DNA of 64,000 bases from a virus: positions 95,935-159,934 of IMG/VR virus record IMGVR_UViG_3300009512_000010; one strand, written 5' to 3'. Within the stretch, counting starts at the first letter, position 1. Each line of letters begins with the position of its first letter. This document shows, in pieces, positions 52,564 through 61,660 of this stretch. Under the pieces are notes generated by a model. It was not told the origin of the DNA and searched no databases. It saw nothing but the letters and a program-made list of their open reading frames with translations. A program made the position numbers and the translations under genes.

Positions 52564-53233
52564 GTCCCATGGCCTTAGCGTATTCTTAGACATATCGACA
52601 TACTGCAATGCCGCCTGTCCTCAGTGTCATAGAACTGATCCTAACGGTCTAGGGAAAGTAAATTGGTTGCCTCTGATTCAATGGAATCTTGAAACCTTTA
52701 AGAAGGCTTATAATTTAGATAAACCTAGAGTTCGATATCACTCCTTTGAGTTCTGTGGAACTTGGGGCGATCCTGTAATGAATAGAGAACTGTTGGGCAT
52801 GGTACAATATATTATTGACAACAGCAATGCCACCATTAGCATAGACACTAACGGAAGTATAAGAGATGAAGAATGGTGGTGGAATTTAGGAATAATTGGT
52901 GGCAGAAGGCTACACGCAACCTTTGCTGTTGATGGCATAGACCAGAAGATGCATTCTCACTATAGAAGAAATACTGACCTTAAAAAGGTATTAGCTAATA
53001 TGGAATCTATATCACAAACACGATCTAAACCTAGAGTACGTACAATCGTATTTAAACACAACGAAGACTACCTTGAACAAATAGAAGAGTTGGTGCGTTC
53101 TCATGGAGCAAGCACAATTGAGTTTACTCCTTCGGATCGATGGGAAAAGGGCGCAGTATTTAACTTTACAGATGAATTGGGTAATGCTCAAAAGTTAGAA
53201 CAAAGTAGGATACTTGATGGTTATAAAGTGTAA
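52556..53233 (+). CDS. Radical SAM core protein without its SPASM domain (split pair 2)
   Basis: The 225-residue protein has CNAACPQC (C17, C21, C24), FEFCGTWGDPVMNRELLGMV in the SAM-binding position and FAVDGID further on. The domain ends at VFNFTDELGNAQKLE, where single-chain family members go on into SPASM. It overlaps the next gene by 17 bases. Confidence 0.85.
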   Translation: MYKSHGLSVFLDISTYCNAACPQCHRTDPNGLGKVNWLPLIQWNLETFKKAYNLDKPRVRYHSFEFCGTWGDPVMNRELLGMVQYIIDNSNATISIDTNGSIRDEEWWWNLGIIGGRRLHATFAVDGIDQKMHSHYRRNTDLKKVLANMESISQTRSKPRVRTIVFKHNEDYLEQIEELVRSHGASTIEFTPSDRWEKGAVFNFTDELGNAQKLEQSRILDGYKV

Positions 53234-53507
53234 GTGGTTAGAGGATAATAGAATACTTGTTAATCCAGATGGTCAAGTATTACCTTGTTGTTACCTTGCC
53301 AACAAAGATTGGCAACTAAAGCAAAAGGATAGAACCAACAACGAGGTGGTTATGCAAGAATATAATGATAACAAAGAAAAGTACAATATACATACCAATG
53401 ATATGAAAGATATCATTAATGGAGAATGGTTTACTAAAACCTTACCAGATTCATGGAAAGATGAAACCAAAACCATATCTCAATGTAAAATATGGTGTGG
53501 GGAATAG
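53217..53507 (+). CDS. Stand-alone SPASM-like domain (split pair 2)
   Basis: The 96 residues start at the ATG eight bases after AGTAGGA. CKWLEDNRILVNPDGQVLPC then CYLANKDW and CKIWCGE form the SPASM pattern, with the Gly-Gln-Val-Leu-Pro-Cys block typical of the first auxiliary cluster. A true ribosome site argues for a separate polypeptide rather than frameshifting. Confidence 0.82.
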   Translation: MVIKCKWLEDNRILVNPDGQVLPCCYLANKDWQLKQKDRTNNEVVMQEYNDNKEKYNIHTNDMKDIINGEWFTKTLPDSWKDETKTISQCKIWCGE

Positions 53508-53508
53508 A

Positions 53509-54051
53509 ATGCGTAAGAACTTATTGGTAAGTGGGTGTAGTTTTACTAATCACGACCCTGAGAGTGATGGTATAAATAGTCGTTGGTATCATTACATTGC
53601 CGATAAGTTGGATATGGATACCATAAACTTAGCACGTAATGGTTCTGGAAATGAACACATCTTCTCTAGCATATATGATTACCTTGCATCTGATGCCGTG
53701 AAGCCAGATATGATAATTGCCGCATGGTCTAAGTCCCAAAGGAGAGATTATCAAAATCATGGAAGATGGATGAACGATAGAGTGGATCTTCGTGGAGATA
53801 TCTCATATCATTTAAAAAGAACCGCTAGATATAAGCGTATGTTAGAGCTATTATGTAATCATTATGGTATAAGATATATATCGCTTCAAATGCTTGAATT
53901 GCTACATAAGGAAGAGCTTGGGGCAAGAATATCCGTGCAAGACAAAGTGCTTAGATGGAATACTAGTGATATGATAAGCAAGACTGATCACCATCCGTCT
54001 GAAATTGGTCATGAAAAAATAGGAAAATACGTCTATGAAAACTATCTTTAG
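53509..54051 (+). CDS. SGNH/GDSL hydrolase-like protein (2)
   Basis: The 180 residues start at the ATG after GGGGAA; earlier in-frame codons lie inside the SPASM gene. VSGCSFTNHDPES, then NLARNGSGNEHIFSS and DHHPSEIGHEKIGKY give the SGNH blocks. It resembles the protein at 48534-49316 and probably acts on the same class of acylated sugar. Confidence 0.78.
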   Translation: MRKNLLVSGCSFTNHDPESDGINSRWYHYIADKLDMDTINLARNGSGNEHIFSSIYDYLASDAVKPDMIIAAWSKSQRRDYQNHGRWMNDRVDLRGDISYHLKRTARYKRMLELLCNHYGIRYISLQMLELLHKEELGARISVQDKVLRWNTSDMISKTDHHPSEIGHEKIGKYVYENYL

Positions 54052-55546
54052 TGCATCTTATGGTCCTCACGATCACAATACGTATGATGGTGTGTGGCAC
54101 AATCAAGTAGAAAGATATAGTAGATTAAAGCACAATGTGCCTTGGCATTTCGATTCATACCCTCATCACACCACCGCAGATAAGATGAATCAAAACGATA
54201 ACAGTGCTGGGCAGAAGTTCTATGATGAGACATACAAACCTGATGAGCATGAGGTATTTGCTTTCACAACAACTATAGGTGGGTTGAAGCAGATTGATAA
54301 TGCCGCATTCCCTCAAAAGTTCTTAGACTTTACACCCACCAACCTGTGGGACTATTCTATGGAAGGTAATCAATATTACATTGATCATCACCAATCTCAT
54401 GCGGCATATGCATTTCTTCAATCTGGTTACAAAGAGAGTGATATCCTTGCTATTGATGGTAGGGGGTGGAAGTTCAATTGCATCTTCGTGAATAAGAACG
54501 GTGACATAACAGATCTGTCTGATGATATGAATATGGGAATCCTTTGGAACCATTTCGCAAAAGAATTAGGATTTGGTAATCTAGGTGCAAGCAAACTTAT
54601 GGGGTTAGCCGCTTATGGCGAATACTGTCATGAGATACATATGCATTTAGAAAGATATTGGGAATTCGGTAAGTTACCCGATAGCCGAATGTCTTGGGGA
54701 AAACTAAGATCACTACATCAACTTAGGCCAGAAAACATCGCCAAAACACTTCAAGTAGCAACTGAAGAACGTGTTAGAGACTATGTACTTGCTTTGAAAA
54801 CAAGTGATAACTTATGTGTATCTGGTGGAGTTGCATACAATGGCTACATGAATGAGATGCTAACCAAGACTTGGGATAACGTATATGTGCCACCTGCTCC
54901 TGGAGATGAAGGTCAGTCGATTGGTACTTACATGCATGCAGACTATATTCTAAACGATAATGTACATATACCAAGTGTATATTCTGGTGAAGATTATGAC
55001 TATGTTGGTGAAGAGAAAGTTAATATTAAAGAGGTAGCACAGGCTATAGCTGATGGTAAGATTGTTGGTTGGTTCCAAGGTAAGTCTGAGAGTGGTCATA
55101 GGGCATTGGGTAATCGCAGTATCCTTGCAGATCCACGAAACCCTGAGATCAAATCTATTATTAACAACACCATTAAGAATCGTGAAGACTTTAGACCATT
55201 TGCACCGTCTGTCCTTGTAGAGCATTACCAAGAATATTTTGATACTAATCAGCCTAGTCCGTACATGGCAAGGATCTGTCCTGTCAAATCTGATAAGGTT
55301 CCTGGTATTACACATCTAGATAACACTGCCAGAATACAAACTGTTAGTAAGGAAGACAACCCTAAGTATCATGAGTTGATTAGCGAATTCTACAAGATCA
55401 CTGGCATTCCTATGGTACTTAACACTAGCTTCAACTGTCAAGAGCCTATTGTAGAGACTCCTAAAGAAGCTCTATATACTTTTAATAAAACAAAAATGGA
55501 TATGGTGGTAATCAATGATTATATCGTGCGTAAAGTGGGGCGATAA
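54035..55546 (+). CDS. NodU/CmcH-family carbamoyltransferase
   Basis: The 503-residue enzyme transfers a carbamoyl group from carbamoyl phosphate to a hydroxyl, often on a sugar. IDHHQSHAAYAFLQSGY (about 117-133) has the metal-binding His pair, AIDGRGW and GLAAYGEY follow, and the C-terminal GWFQGKSESGHRALGNRSIL is the carbamoyltransferase C domain. Assignment is secure. It points to carbamoylated sugar products. Confidence 0.94.
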   Translation: MKTIFSASYGPHDHNTYDGVWHNQVERYSRLKHNVPWHFDSYPHHTTADKMNQNDNSAGQKFYDETYKPDEHEVFAFTTTIGGLKQIDNAAFPQKFLDFTPTNLWDYSMEGNQYYIDHHQSHAAYAFLQSGYKESDILAIDGRGWKFNCIFVNKNGDITDLSDDMNMGILWNHFAKELGFGNLGASKLMGLAAYGEYCHEIHMHLERYWEFGKLPDSRMSWGKLRSLHQLRPENIAKTLQVATEERVRDYVLALKTSDNLCVSGGVAYNGYMNEMLTKTWDNVYVPPAPGDEGQSIGTYMHADYILNDNVHIPSVYSGEDYDYVGEEKVNIKEVAQAIADGKIVGWFQGKSESGHRALGNRSILADPRNPEIKSIINNTIKNREDFRPFAPSVLVEHYQEYFDTNQPSPYMARICPVKSDKVPGITHLDNTARIQTVSKEDNPKYHELISEFYKITGIPMVLNTSFNCQEPIVETPKEALYTFNKTKMDMVVINDYIVRKVGR

Positions 55547-56255
55547 GTTTAGTCACGAGCATGTGAATAGACTATACAAGATGGTATGTAAGAACTTCCA
55601 TGAGGAGTTCACATTCGTGTGTCATACCGAAGATCCTACAAACATTCATCCCGACATTAAGATCATTCCTCTTGACTTGTCATTAGATCTTGAGGTGTGG
55701 TGGTGGAAGCTTGTCTTGTTCCAACAACCGACTGATGAAGTCAATATGTTCTTTGATCTCGACAATGTAATCCAAGGCGATATAACACACTACAAAGATT
55801 ACGTTGAAAAAGATAAACTAATGATGATCAAGGCGTATTGGAAACCTTGGTTGGAAGATATTGAGCCTATTGCTAAGAAGGGTTTCGACATGAATCTAAA
55901 CTCATCTGTCTTAGTTTGGAGCGGAGATCTTACTGAAATATGGAATACGTTTCACGCAGATATCGAATTCTATCTACTGAAATATAGAGGAATTGATTCG
56001 TATCTTAATTTCGATCATGGGGAAAAATTAACTTTCTTCCCAAGGGGAGAGATCTACTCAAGAGCATATGGTATAGATGAGAATGATTATTGGTACACAT
56101 ATGGTACTCCTGGCCCTGAGAAGTTGTACTACAGTGAAGACCATACGATATGTATCTTTAATGGGTGGAGACGAAAGCGTTGGAGCGATAAGGCTGAAAA
56201 CGATTATATATTAGACAATGAGGGTTACAATGGTTTCGAACATTACTGGAATTAA
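55515..56255 (+). CDS. GT-A glycosyltransferase
   Basis: The 246-residue protein has the DxD motif in MFFDLDNVIQGD (about residues 78-89) and a GT-A-like start (MIISCVKWGDKFSHEHVNRL), most like GT8-type enzymes. LEVWWWKLVLFQQ is just before DxD, as in related marine virus transferases. It overlaps the carbamoyltransferase gene. Confidence 0.75.
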   Translation: MIISCVKWGDKFSHEHVNRLYKMVCKNFHEEFTFVCHTEDPTNIHPDIKIIPLDLSLDLEVWWWKLVLFQQPTDEVNMFFDLDNVIQGDITHYKDYVEKDKLMMIKAYWKPWLEDIEPIAKKGFDMNLNSSVLVWSGDLTEIWNTFHADIEFYLLKYRGIDSYLNFDHGEKLTFFPRGEIYSRAYGIDENDYWYTYGTPGPEKLYYSEDHTICIFNGWRRKRWSDKAENDYILDNEGYNGFEHYWN

Positions 56256-57006
56256 TAGACATGCTTGGCATAGTATATGGAAGCTGAACGATGTTGTAGA
56301 TGATTTGGGCAAATCTATTCATGCCGTGAGAGATCTATTGCAACCTCATATGAGACCAGAACAGTTTAAAGCACTGATGTTTGCTATCAATAGGGACTAT
56401 GATATTCCTCACTTTTGGGACAGCATGTCACCCAATCAGAGTGTCAGCAAAACGTGGCTTAAAGAAGAGTTGAGTAAAGTTTCCGAATTCAAACAAGGGG
56501 GGAAATTGAAAGATGGCACATATCCAGTTGGAAAGAAAAGAATTCAATTAGTGGGTGGATGGTTTGGATTTCCATTAACCAACATTCTTCTGGATATCTT
56601 TAAAGGCGATCTGGACTTTATAGAAAATATCGACCTTGACGAAAATGCGATATCAGTATTTCATCAGATTGCTAACGAAAAGAAGCTAGATAAAGATGTT
56701 CGACTAATTGGCACTTGTGCAAATTTCTTGGATAATAATCCTAGATCTAATAGCATTGATGTCCTAATCAATACATCATCCGAACATATGCCACCACTAC
56801 CTCAACTGTTTAAGGATAAGAACCCAAAGCCAACATGTTTATATGTGCTACAAAGTAACAACATGACGCACCTTGAGGAGCATGTCAACTGCGTAAATAG
56901 TGAAGATGAGCTTGTCGAAACTTCTGAAATAACAGAGGTTGTATATAAAGGCAGTATGATGATGACTAATGGTTATAAAAGGTTTATGGTAATTGGCTAT
57001 CAGTAG
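56218..57006 (+). CDS. Probable SAM-dependent methyltransferase
   Basis: The 262-residue protein has a Rossmann-like centre: KKRIQLVGGWFGFPLTNILL (about 106-125) in the glycine-rich SAM site, IENIDLDENAISVFHQIA as the acidic strand 2, and VRLIGTCANFLDNN then VLINTSSEHMPP. This order is class I methyltransferase. The first 100 residues are helical. A start at the fifth codon is also possible. Confidence 0.6.
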   Translation: MRVTMVSNITGINRHAWHSIWKLNDVVDDLGKSIHAVRDLLQPHMRPEQFKALMFAINRDYDIPHFWDSMSPNQSVSKTWLKEELSKVSEFKQGGKLKDGTYPVGKKRIQLVGGWFGFPLTNILLDIFKGDLDFIENIDLDENAISVFHQIANEKKLDKDVRLIGTCANFLDNNPRSNSIDVLINTSSEHMPPLPQLFKDKNPKPTCLYVLQSNNMTHLEEHVNCVNSEDELVETSEITEVVYKGSMMMTNGYKRFMVIGYQ

Positions 57007-57847
57007 AGTTATATACAGTTTCTACATTGAAATTCCCACAGAATTATTGGTATCACACCACAGCTCCAAGGAGAAGTTTGCCGATAATTACGATTGGCTA
57101 TTGACAAGTCAGAAACATTATGCTAATAAGATAGGTGTAGAGTACAAACACTTCACTAAAGACGAAGCGTTTGATACATATGCTGAATGGTTTGAGGATA
57201 ACTATCCACAGATCTCTTACTATGATATCATCAACTTTTACAAGATCCGTCTAATGATGGACTTGTCTGAAGAGTATGATGAGGTTCTTTACCTAGACAT
57301 TGATGTCATACCAATGACAGATCTAAACTTCTTTGAGGAGATAGATCTGTCTAAAGGTATTGCTGTTATGACTGGTACTGCCAATGGACAAATGCCTGTC
57401 ACCAAGCAAGCAACCCTTTCATACACACATAGTGTGAGGTCTCCTATGGCTAAGATGTGGAACAGTAAATGTCTCATATCCGACTATGGTATGGGAGTAG
57501 ATCAACCTGATGTGTTCAACACTGCGATAGTGGGGGCAAAACGAGAACATCTAAAACAACTTAAATACTTCGATGATTTTGAGGAAACTCTTGACACGAT
57601 GGAAGGTATGATATGTGATGAGTTCTATCCCGATACCATCAGTTACATGTTTGGTTATGATAACGAAACTGTATGGGGGGTTAAGACATATCTAAACGAA
57701 GTTCCTTATCAGGAGTTAGGAGAATGGCACCACCTTATGGACAAGTGGAGCTATATAACTAAAGAAGCAAAGTTTGTACATTGTATTAGTAAGGACTTTG
57801 ACTATGTGAGGCAATGGTGTGAAAAGAATAATATTCAGTTTATATAG
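56993..57847 (+). CDS. GT8-like glycosyltransferase (1)
   Basis: The 284 residues start at a TTG after AAAAGG. DxD is in EVLYLDIDVIPMTDL (about 96-110), with NTAIVGAKREHL and VHCISKDF further on; this is the GT-A retaining type (GT8-like). It is related to the next gene (shared LYLDxDVIP). Confidence 0.82.
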   Translation: MAISRVIYSFYIEIPTELLVSHHSSKEKFADNYDWLLTSQKHYANKIGVEYKHFTKDEAFDTYAEWFEDNYPQISYYDIINFYKIRLMMDLSEEYDEVLYLDIDVIPMTDLNFFEEIDLSKGIAVMTGTANGQMPVTKQATLSYTHSVRSPMAKMWNSKCLISDYGMGVDQPDVFNTAIVGAKREHLKQLKYFDDFEETLDTMEGMICDEFYPDTISYMFGYDNETVWGVKTYLNEVPYQELGEWHHLMDKWSYITKEAKFVHCISKDFDYVRQWCEKNNIQFI

Positions 57848-58592
57848 AAATGATCTTGATGATCATGCTTCTGTGCCCGATATCAAACGACAACAGTTCG
57901 CTAAGTATGCGGATCAGTTAGAAAATAAGCAGAGAGAATATGCAGATCTGTGTGGCGCAGACTATAAGATATTCAAACCAAACTCAACAGACTACATTGA
58001 CGTACAATTCGAAAAGCTTAACATGTTTGAGGAGTTGAGACATAAGTACGATCAAGTAATGTACCTAGATTTTGATGTCATACCGAATACTACAGTGAAC
58101 ATCTTCGATAAGTTTGATCTAAACACCATATGCGCTTTTAACATAGATGTTGCTATGGATCCAGAAATTATCAAACATAGATTTAGAGATAATTTTGCTT
58201 GGGATGCCATGGACATGTATAGCAAAGCCCTTAACAAGAAGGCCATGCTTCTCTTACACGACATATATGGAAGTGAAAGTTGCATCAACACAGGTGTTCT
58301 ATTAATGAACTCTGATTGTATTGCTAACCTAAACTTTGCAGAGAGATCTGTAGAGGCTGTACTCACATTCGATGAGTCATTAGAAGATAGCCTATATATG
58401 CCCGAAATGACTAAGAGTTGGGAATTAAACAATGAAGTCATAATATCATATATTATAGAGAAAGATAACCTACCGTTTACTAATATTGGAATGTCTTGGA
58501 ACTTCATAGTAGATCATAATGAGCAACAGATTACATCTGCCGCACACTTTCTACACTTTGTTCATAAGAAGTTTGATCTATACTTCGGGTGA
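57819..58592 (+). CDS. GT8-like glycosyltransferase (2)
   Basis: The 257 residues start at a GTG. DxD is in QVMYLDFDVIPNTTV, with CINTGVLLMNSDCI and AAHFLHFVHKKFD following. It is the last gene of the plus-strand island; its 3' end overlaps the opposing structural gene by 15 bases. Confidence 0.82.
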   Translation: MKRIIFSLYRNDLDDHASVPDIKRQQFAKYADQLENKQREYADLCGADYKIFKPNSTDYIDVQFEKLNMFEELRHKYDQVMYLDFDVIPNTTVNIFDKFDLNTICAFNIDVAMDPEIIKHRFRDNFAWDAMDMYSKALNKKAMLLLHDIYGSESCINTGVLLMNSDCIANLNFAERSVEAVLTFDESLEDSLYMPEMTKSWELNNEVIISYIIEKDNLPFTNIGMSWNFIVDHNEQQITSAAHFLHFVHKKFDLYFG

Positions 58593-59087
58593 GAGGAGCA
58601 TTGTTGTATACTTCACAACGTCAATAAAGGTTTTAGCCTTTCTAAGCTTCGCCTTAGTCTCACGGTCTTTACTCGTTTTGATAATGTCCATTTCAAATAT
58701 TCTGAGCTTTGTTAGAAACAACTTTTCTTTCATATCATCATCGTCATATGGTTCAAATAGTGTATCCACCAACGCTTCGTGTAGGTTATTATCTACACCT
58801 TCGCCCTCATAAATAAGTTCCATCTCTTTGCCAGTGGCAATGATCATCTCTTTGAATGCTTCGTTCTCTCTACGGAACTTGTTGAAAGTGTTTTCGTGAA
58901 TGATGTCGATGTCGATCTTACTTGTCAACCACTCATAATCAGCATCTCCAGCCTTAGCTTCGATGTGAAAGGGAATAAGAACCACATGATCTTCAGTCGA
59001 TTCTTCAGCAAAAAGCATTGCCTCAATCTCGGTACGTTCATTGTTAGTGAAGTGTGCTGTGCTGATTTCTAAATTGTGTATTGTCAT
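58578..59087 (-). CDS. Hypothetical protein downstream of structural genes
   Basis: The 169 residues start at the ATG one base after the previous stop. The sequence is acidic and helical (EAFKEMIIATGKEMELIYEG; MKEKLFLTKLRIFEMDIIKT), with no Cys. Position at the end of the structural operon and composition would suit a fibre or tail assembly chaperone, but there is no family match I recognise. Confidence 0.7.
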   Translation of the reverse strand: MTIHNLEISTAHFTNNERTEIEAMLFAEESTEDHVVLIPFHIEAKAGDADYEWLTSKIDIDIIHENTFNKFRRENEAFKEMIIATGKEMELIYEGEGVDNNLHEALVDTLFEPYDDDDMKEKLFLTKLRIFEMDIIKTSKDRETKAKLRKAKTFIDVVKYTTMLLSPEV

Positions 59088-59088
59088 T

Positions 59089-60015
59089 TTACACCTGTTC
59101 CATTTTAAGTCTGTGGGTTGAAGCAGTAACGGCAGAACCGTTAGGGAATTCCTGTGCACGATAGTCATCAAGACCAACGTAACGTGTTTGGTGATCACCA
59201 TCGCCATTAAGGATAGTATCTGCCATACCAGATCCTAGATTAGTTCCAGTGCCATTAAGATTGTATGATATTTTACTCCCAACGATCTCTGATGCGGCAT
59301 GTTTCATACAGTTCTGTAGCCACGCATCCATCTCTGCCTGAGTATATTGTTCTATATTCTTATCTGCGTTTCTGATAAACAACATCTGTGACATAGAAGG
59401 AGCCGCAATGTTATCAGCCGCCAGAAGATAGTAGTTAGTAACTGTAGTAGGTTGGTCTAATGTCTCTTCTATTTCAGCCGCAGTATATAGAGTGGTATCT
59501 GCTCTTGTATCGGCATATACTATGTCTGTAGATACTGCACTATATCCACTTAATGTTGTGGCTGTATGAATGTAATATGTTCCTGGTTGTCCAGCGGCAC
59601 CTGTGATCGTATCAATAGAAGGGTAGATAAATGTATCATAAACATCAGTTAAAGTCATGGCTTGGATATCACCACTTGTCTGATAGACTGGAAATGCAAC
59701 ACTATTAGTATCTGCCGTAGCCGTTGTATCGGTTCTAGTTTCAGTAATATGAGCACGTTGGACTGTAACTGTAGATGGTTCCGCCGTGGTTGCTTCATCT
59801 GGTAATGCTGTTGTGCTTGTTGACACTGCACCAGCTTGTTTACGTGTATCAGAAAGATTACCCAACCCACCAGAAGACGCAACACGTGATAGTGTAACAG
59901 ATGGAGAGGCTCCATACAAATATCTACATCTATCTTTAACTGCGTCTATTTGAGCCGTTGTCATCTCTATGAGATTATTCGACCCATCTAGTATAAGAGG
60001 AGTTCTAACTGTCAT
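59089..60015 (-). CDS. Virion structural protein
   Basis: The 308-residue Thr/Ala-rich protein starts MTVRTPLILDGSNNLIEMTT, a form seen in marine T4-like phage structural proteins. VKDRCRYLYGASPSVTLS follows, then TDVYDTFIYPSIDTI and MLFIRNADKNIEQYTQAEMD. Lies four bases after the fibre gene at 60020. Probably a baseplate or fibre-connecting protein. Confidence 0.78.
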   Translation of the reverse strand: MTVRTPLILDGSNNLIEMTTAQIDAVKDRCRYLYGASPSVTLSRVASSGGLGNLSDTRKQAGAVSTSTTALPDEATTAEPSTVTVQRAHITETRTDTTATADTNSVAFPVYQTSGDIQAMTLTDVYDTFIYPSIDTITGAAGQPGTYYIHTATTLSGYSAVSTDIVYADTRADTTLYTAAEIEETLDQPTTVTNYYLLAADNIAAPSMSQMLFIRNADKNIEQYTQAEMDAWLQNCMKHAASEIVGSKISYNLNGTGTNLGSGMADTILNGDGDHQTRYVGLDDYRAQEFPNGSAVTASTHRLKMEQV

Positions 60016-60019
60016 CTAA

Positions 60020-61441
60020 TTAACTTCCTGCACCATATAGTGTCTTGACTGCCGTGCCATCAGAACTATATATCACGAATGTAACAACGTCTTTTAGTTC
60101 TGCTTGAGAAACGGCATCATCTCCAATTTCACTTTCGCCCACTGCACCTGCTGATATACCATCCGCAGTTACGGCATTTGTCGCAATGTGATCCGCAGTT
60201 ACCGCATCGTCAGAAATGTGTTCTGAAGCGATAGCATCGTCTGAAATCTTAGTTCCGTTAACAGCATCAGCACCAAGTAAGTCTGAAGTGATTAATAGCT
60301 CAGAAACAACACCGCCTGCTGATGTGGATCCTAATACTCTATTAGCCGTAACGACATTCTGCATCTTGGCATAAGTGATTGCATCATCTGCCACCTTACC
60401 TGTGGTCACATTTAAATCTGCGATCTTTGCAGTTGTCACCGCTAAAGCATTAATCTTTGTTGTTGTCACCGCCGAAGTATTGAGTTTATTGGTAATGACT
60501 GAGTTTGTTGCTAATTTAACCGCAGTGATAGATCCGTCTTCAATCAAAGAAGCATCTAATGAGCCTGACTTGATAGCAATGTGACCACTAGTTGCATCAA
60601 ATGATGCTGAGTCGAATGATGCAATGCCTTTGTTAGTTAATGAAGCATCCTCACCTGATATCACACCAGATGAAATGTCTATACCTTCGCCTGCTGAAAT
60701 AGCACTTCTAATATTAGTATTCGTTACTTTATTATATGTGTAGACACCATTGTTACCATATGCAAGAGAACCATATCCTGTACCACTATTTGCCGCACCG
60801 AATATTTCAATAACAACGTCTGAGTCAACACCAGCGATCTTAACTTCGTTAATAGCTCCAACAATACTATTTTTTGCTACTGTCAGTAGATCCCCAAGAG
60901 GACCCACAACTGTCGCCGCACTATCCACTTGTGCATGGATTTCGCCAATAGCCGCACCAACTGTGCTTGCTGTCGTACCCATAACACCAACTGAAATCGT
61001 ACCTAGAGATGTTTCTGCCGCATTCGCTTTTGTTAGTGCAGTTGAAGCATTAGCATCTACTTCGTTAATAGCAACAACAATGTTCTGATCAGCATCTGTA
61101 GTCAAGGAAGTTCTTGTACCTACGTCACTGTCAAGGTTATTGATTTGGACTTCGTGTTCGTTGATTGCGCCCTTAATAGTGGACGCACTAGTTGTTAGGG
61201 AAGCTGAACCAATCTCTGCATCTAGCTCGTTAATAGCCGATTTGATGCTAGACTTGTCTATTGTTGTGAGATTGGCAATTCCTCCAATGTCACTATCCAA
61301 ACTGTTAATGGCTTGTACAACGTCACTGTCTGCCCCCGAAGTGGACATCAGTGTGATATCACCGACATCATAAGAGATATCGTTGACTTTTGTTTTGAAA
61401 GCGGATACAGTATCCGTGAGTGTTACGTGCGTTCTAGCCAT
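60020..61441 (-). CDS. Tail fibre protein
   Basis: This is a 473-residue fibre with a helical coiled repeat half (SAINELDAEIGSASLTTSAS; INEHEVQINNLDSDVGT), then a beta region, then AVTTTKINALAVTTAKIADL repeats. The end ELKDVVTFVIYSSDGTAVKT with LYGAGS is shared with collagen-like fibre 2. A TATAAATA on the minus strand lies inside the upstream gene. Confidence 0.86.
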   Translation of the reverse strand: MARTHVTLTDTVSAFKTKVNDISYDVGDITLMSTSGADSDVVQAINSLDSDIGGIANLTTIDKSSIKSAINELDAEIGSASLTTSASTIKGAINEHEVQINNLDSDVGTRTSLTTDADQNIVVAINEVDANASTALTKANAAETSLGTISVGVMGTTASTVGAAIGEIHAQVDSAATVVGPLGDLLTVAKNSIVGAINEVKIAGVDSDVVIEIFGAANSGTGYGSLAYGNNGVYTYNKVTNTNIRSAISAGEGIDISSGVISGEDASLTNKGIASFDSASFDATSGHIAIKSGSLDASLIEDGSITAVKLATNSVITNKLNTSAVTTTKINALAVTTAKIADLNVTTGKVADDAITYAKMQNVVTANRVLGSTSAGGVVSELLITSDLLGADAVNGTKISDDAIASEHISDDAVTADHIATNAVTADGISAGAVGESEIGDDAVSQAELKDVVTFVIYSSDGTAVKTLYGAGS

Positions 61442-61660
61442 TTAAATTTTCTCTACAATTTGAGCCAACAGTTGTTTGATATCGCCTAATTCATTCTGTA
61501 GGTTTCGTACATCTGCTTTCAGTTGTTTATCTTCTCGGTCTTTTGTAGCTCGTGTCTTTTTACGTTCACGTGCTGTTGTGATCTCATCTCTATTTATATT
61601 GATTATAGCACCCGAATTTGGGTCTCTTACCAAATCCGAATGCCCACTTACTTTAATCAT
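61442..61660 (-). CDS. Small coiled-coil virion protein
   Basis: The 72-residue protein (MIKVSGHSDLVRDPNSGAII) is followed by ARERKKTRATKDREDKQL and a C-terminal coiled coil LKADVRNLQNELGDIKQLL. Similar small genes next to structural genes are common in marine T4-like phages, from memory; function unknown. Its ATG overlaps the previous gene's stop. Confidence 0.8.
   Translation of the reverse strand: MIKVSGHSDLVRDPNSGAIININRDEITTARERKKTRATKDREDKQLKADVRNLQNELGDIKQLLAQIVEKI
61591..61598 (-). promoter_or_regulatory. Possible internal late promoter
   Basis: TATAAATA on the minus strand inside the 72-residue gene, about 150 bases before the fibre gene. It may be a promoter or a chance match in coding sequence (IININ codons). 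Confidence 0.35.

Noticed and set aside
53571-53578. TATAAATA on the plus strand inside the second SGNH gene
   Set aside because: It matches the late promoter motif but lies 450 bases before the next gene and deep in coding sequence; probably chance.
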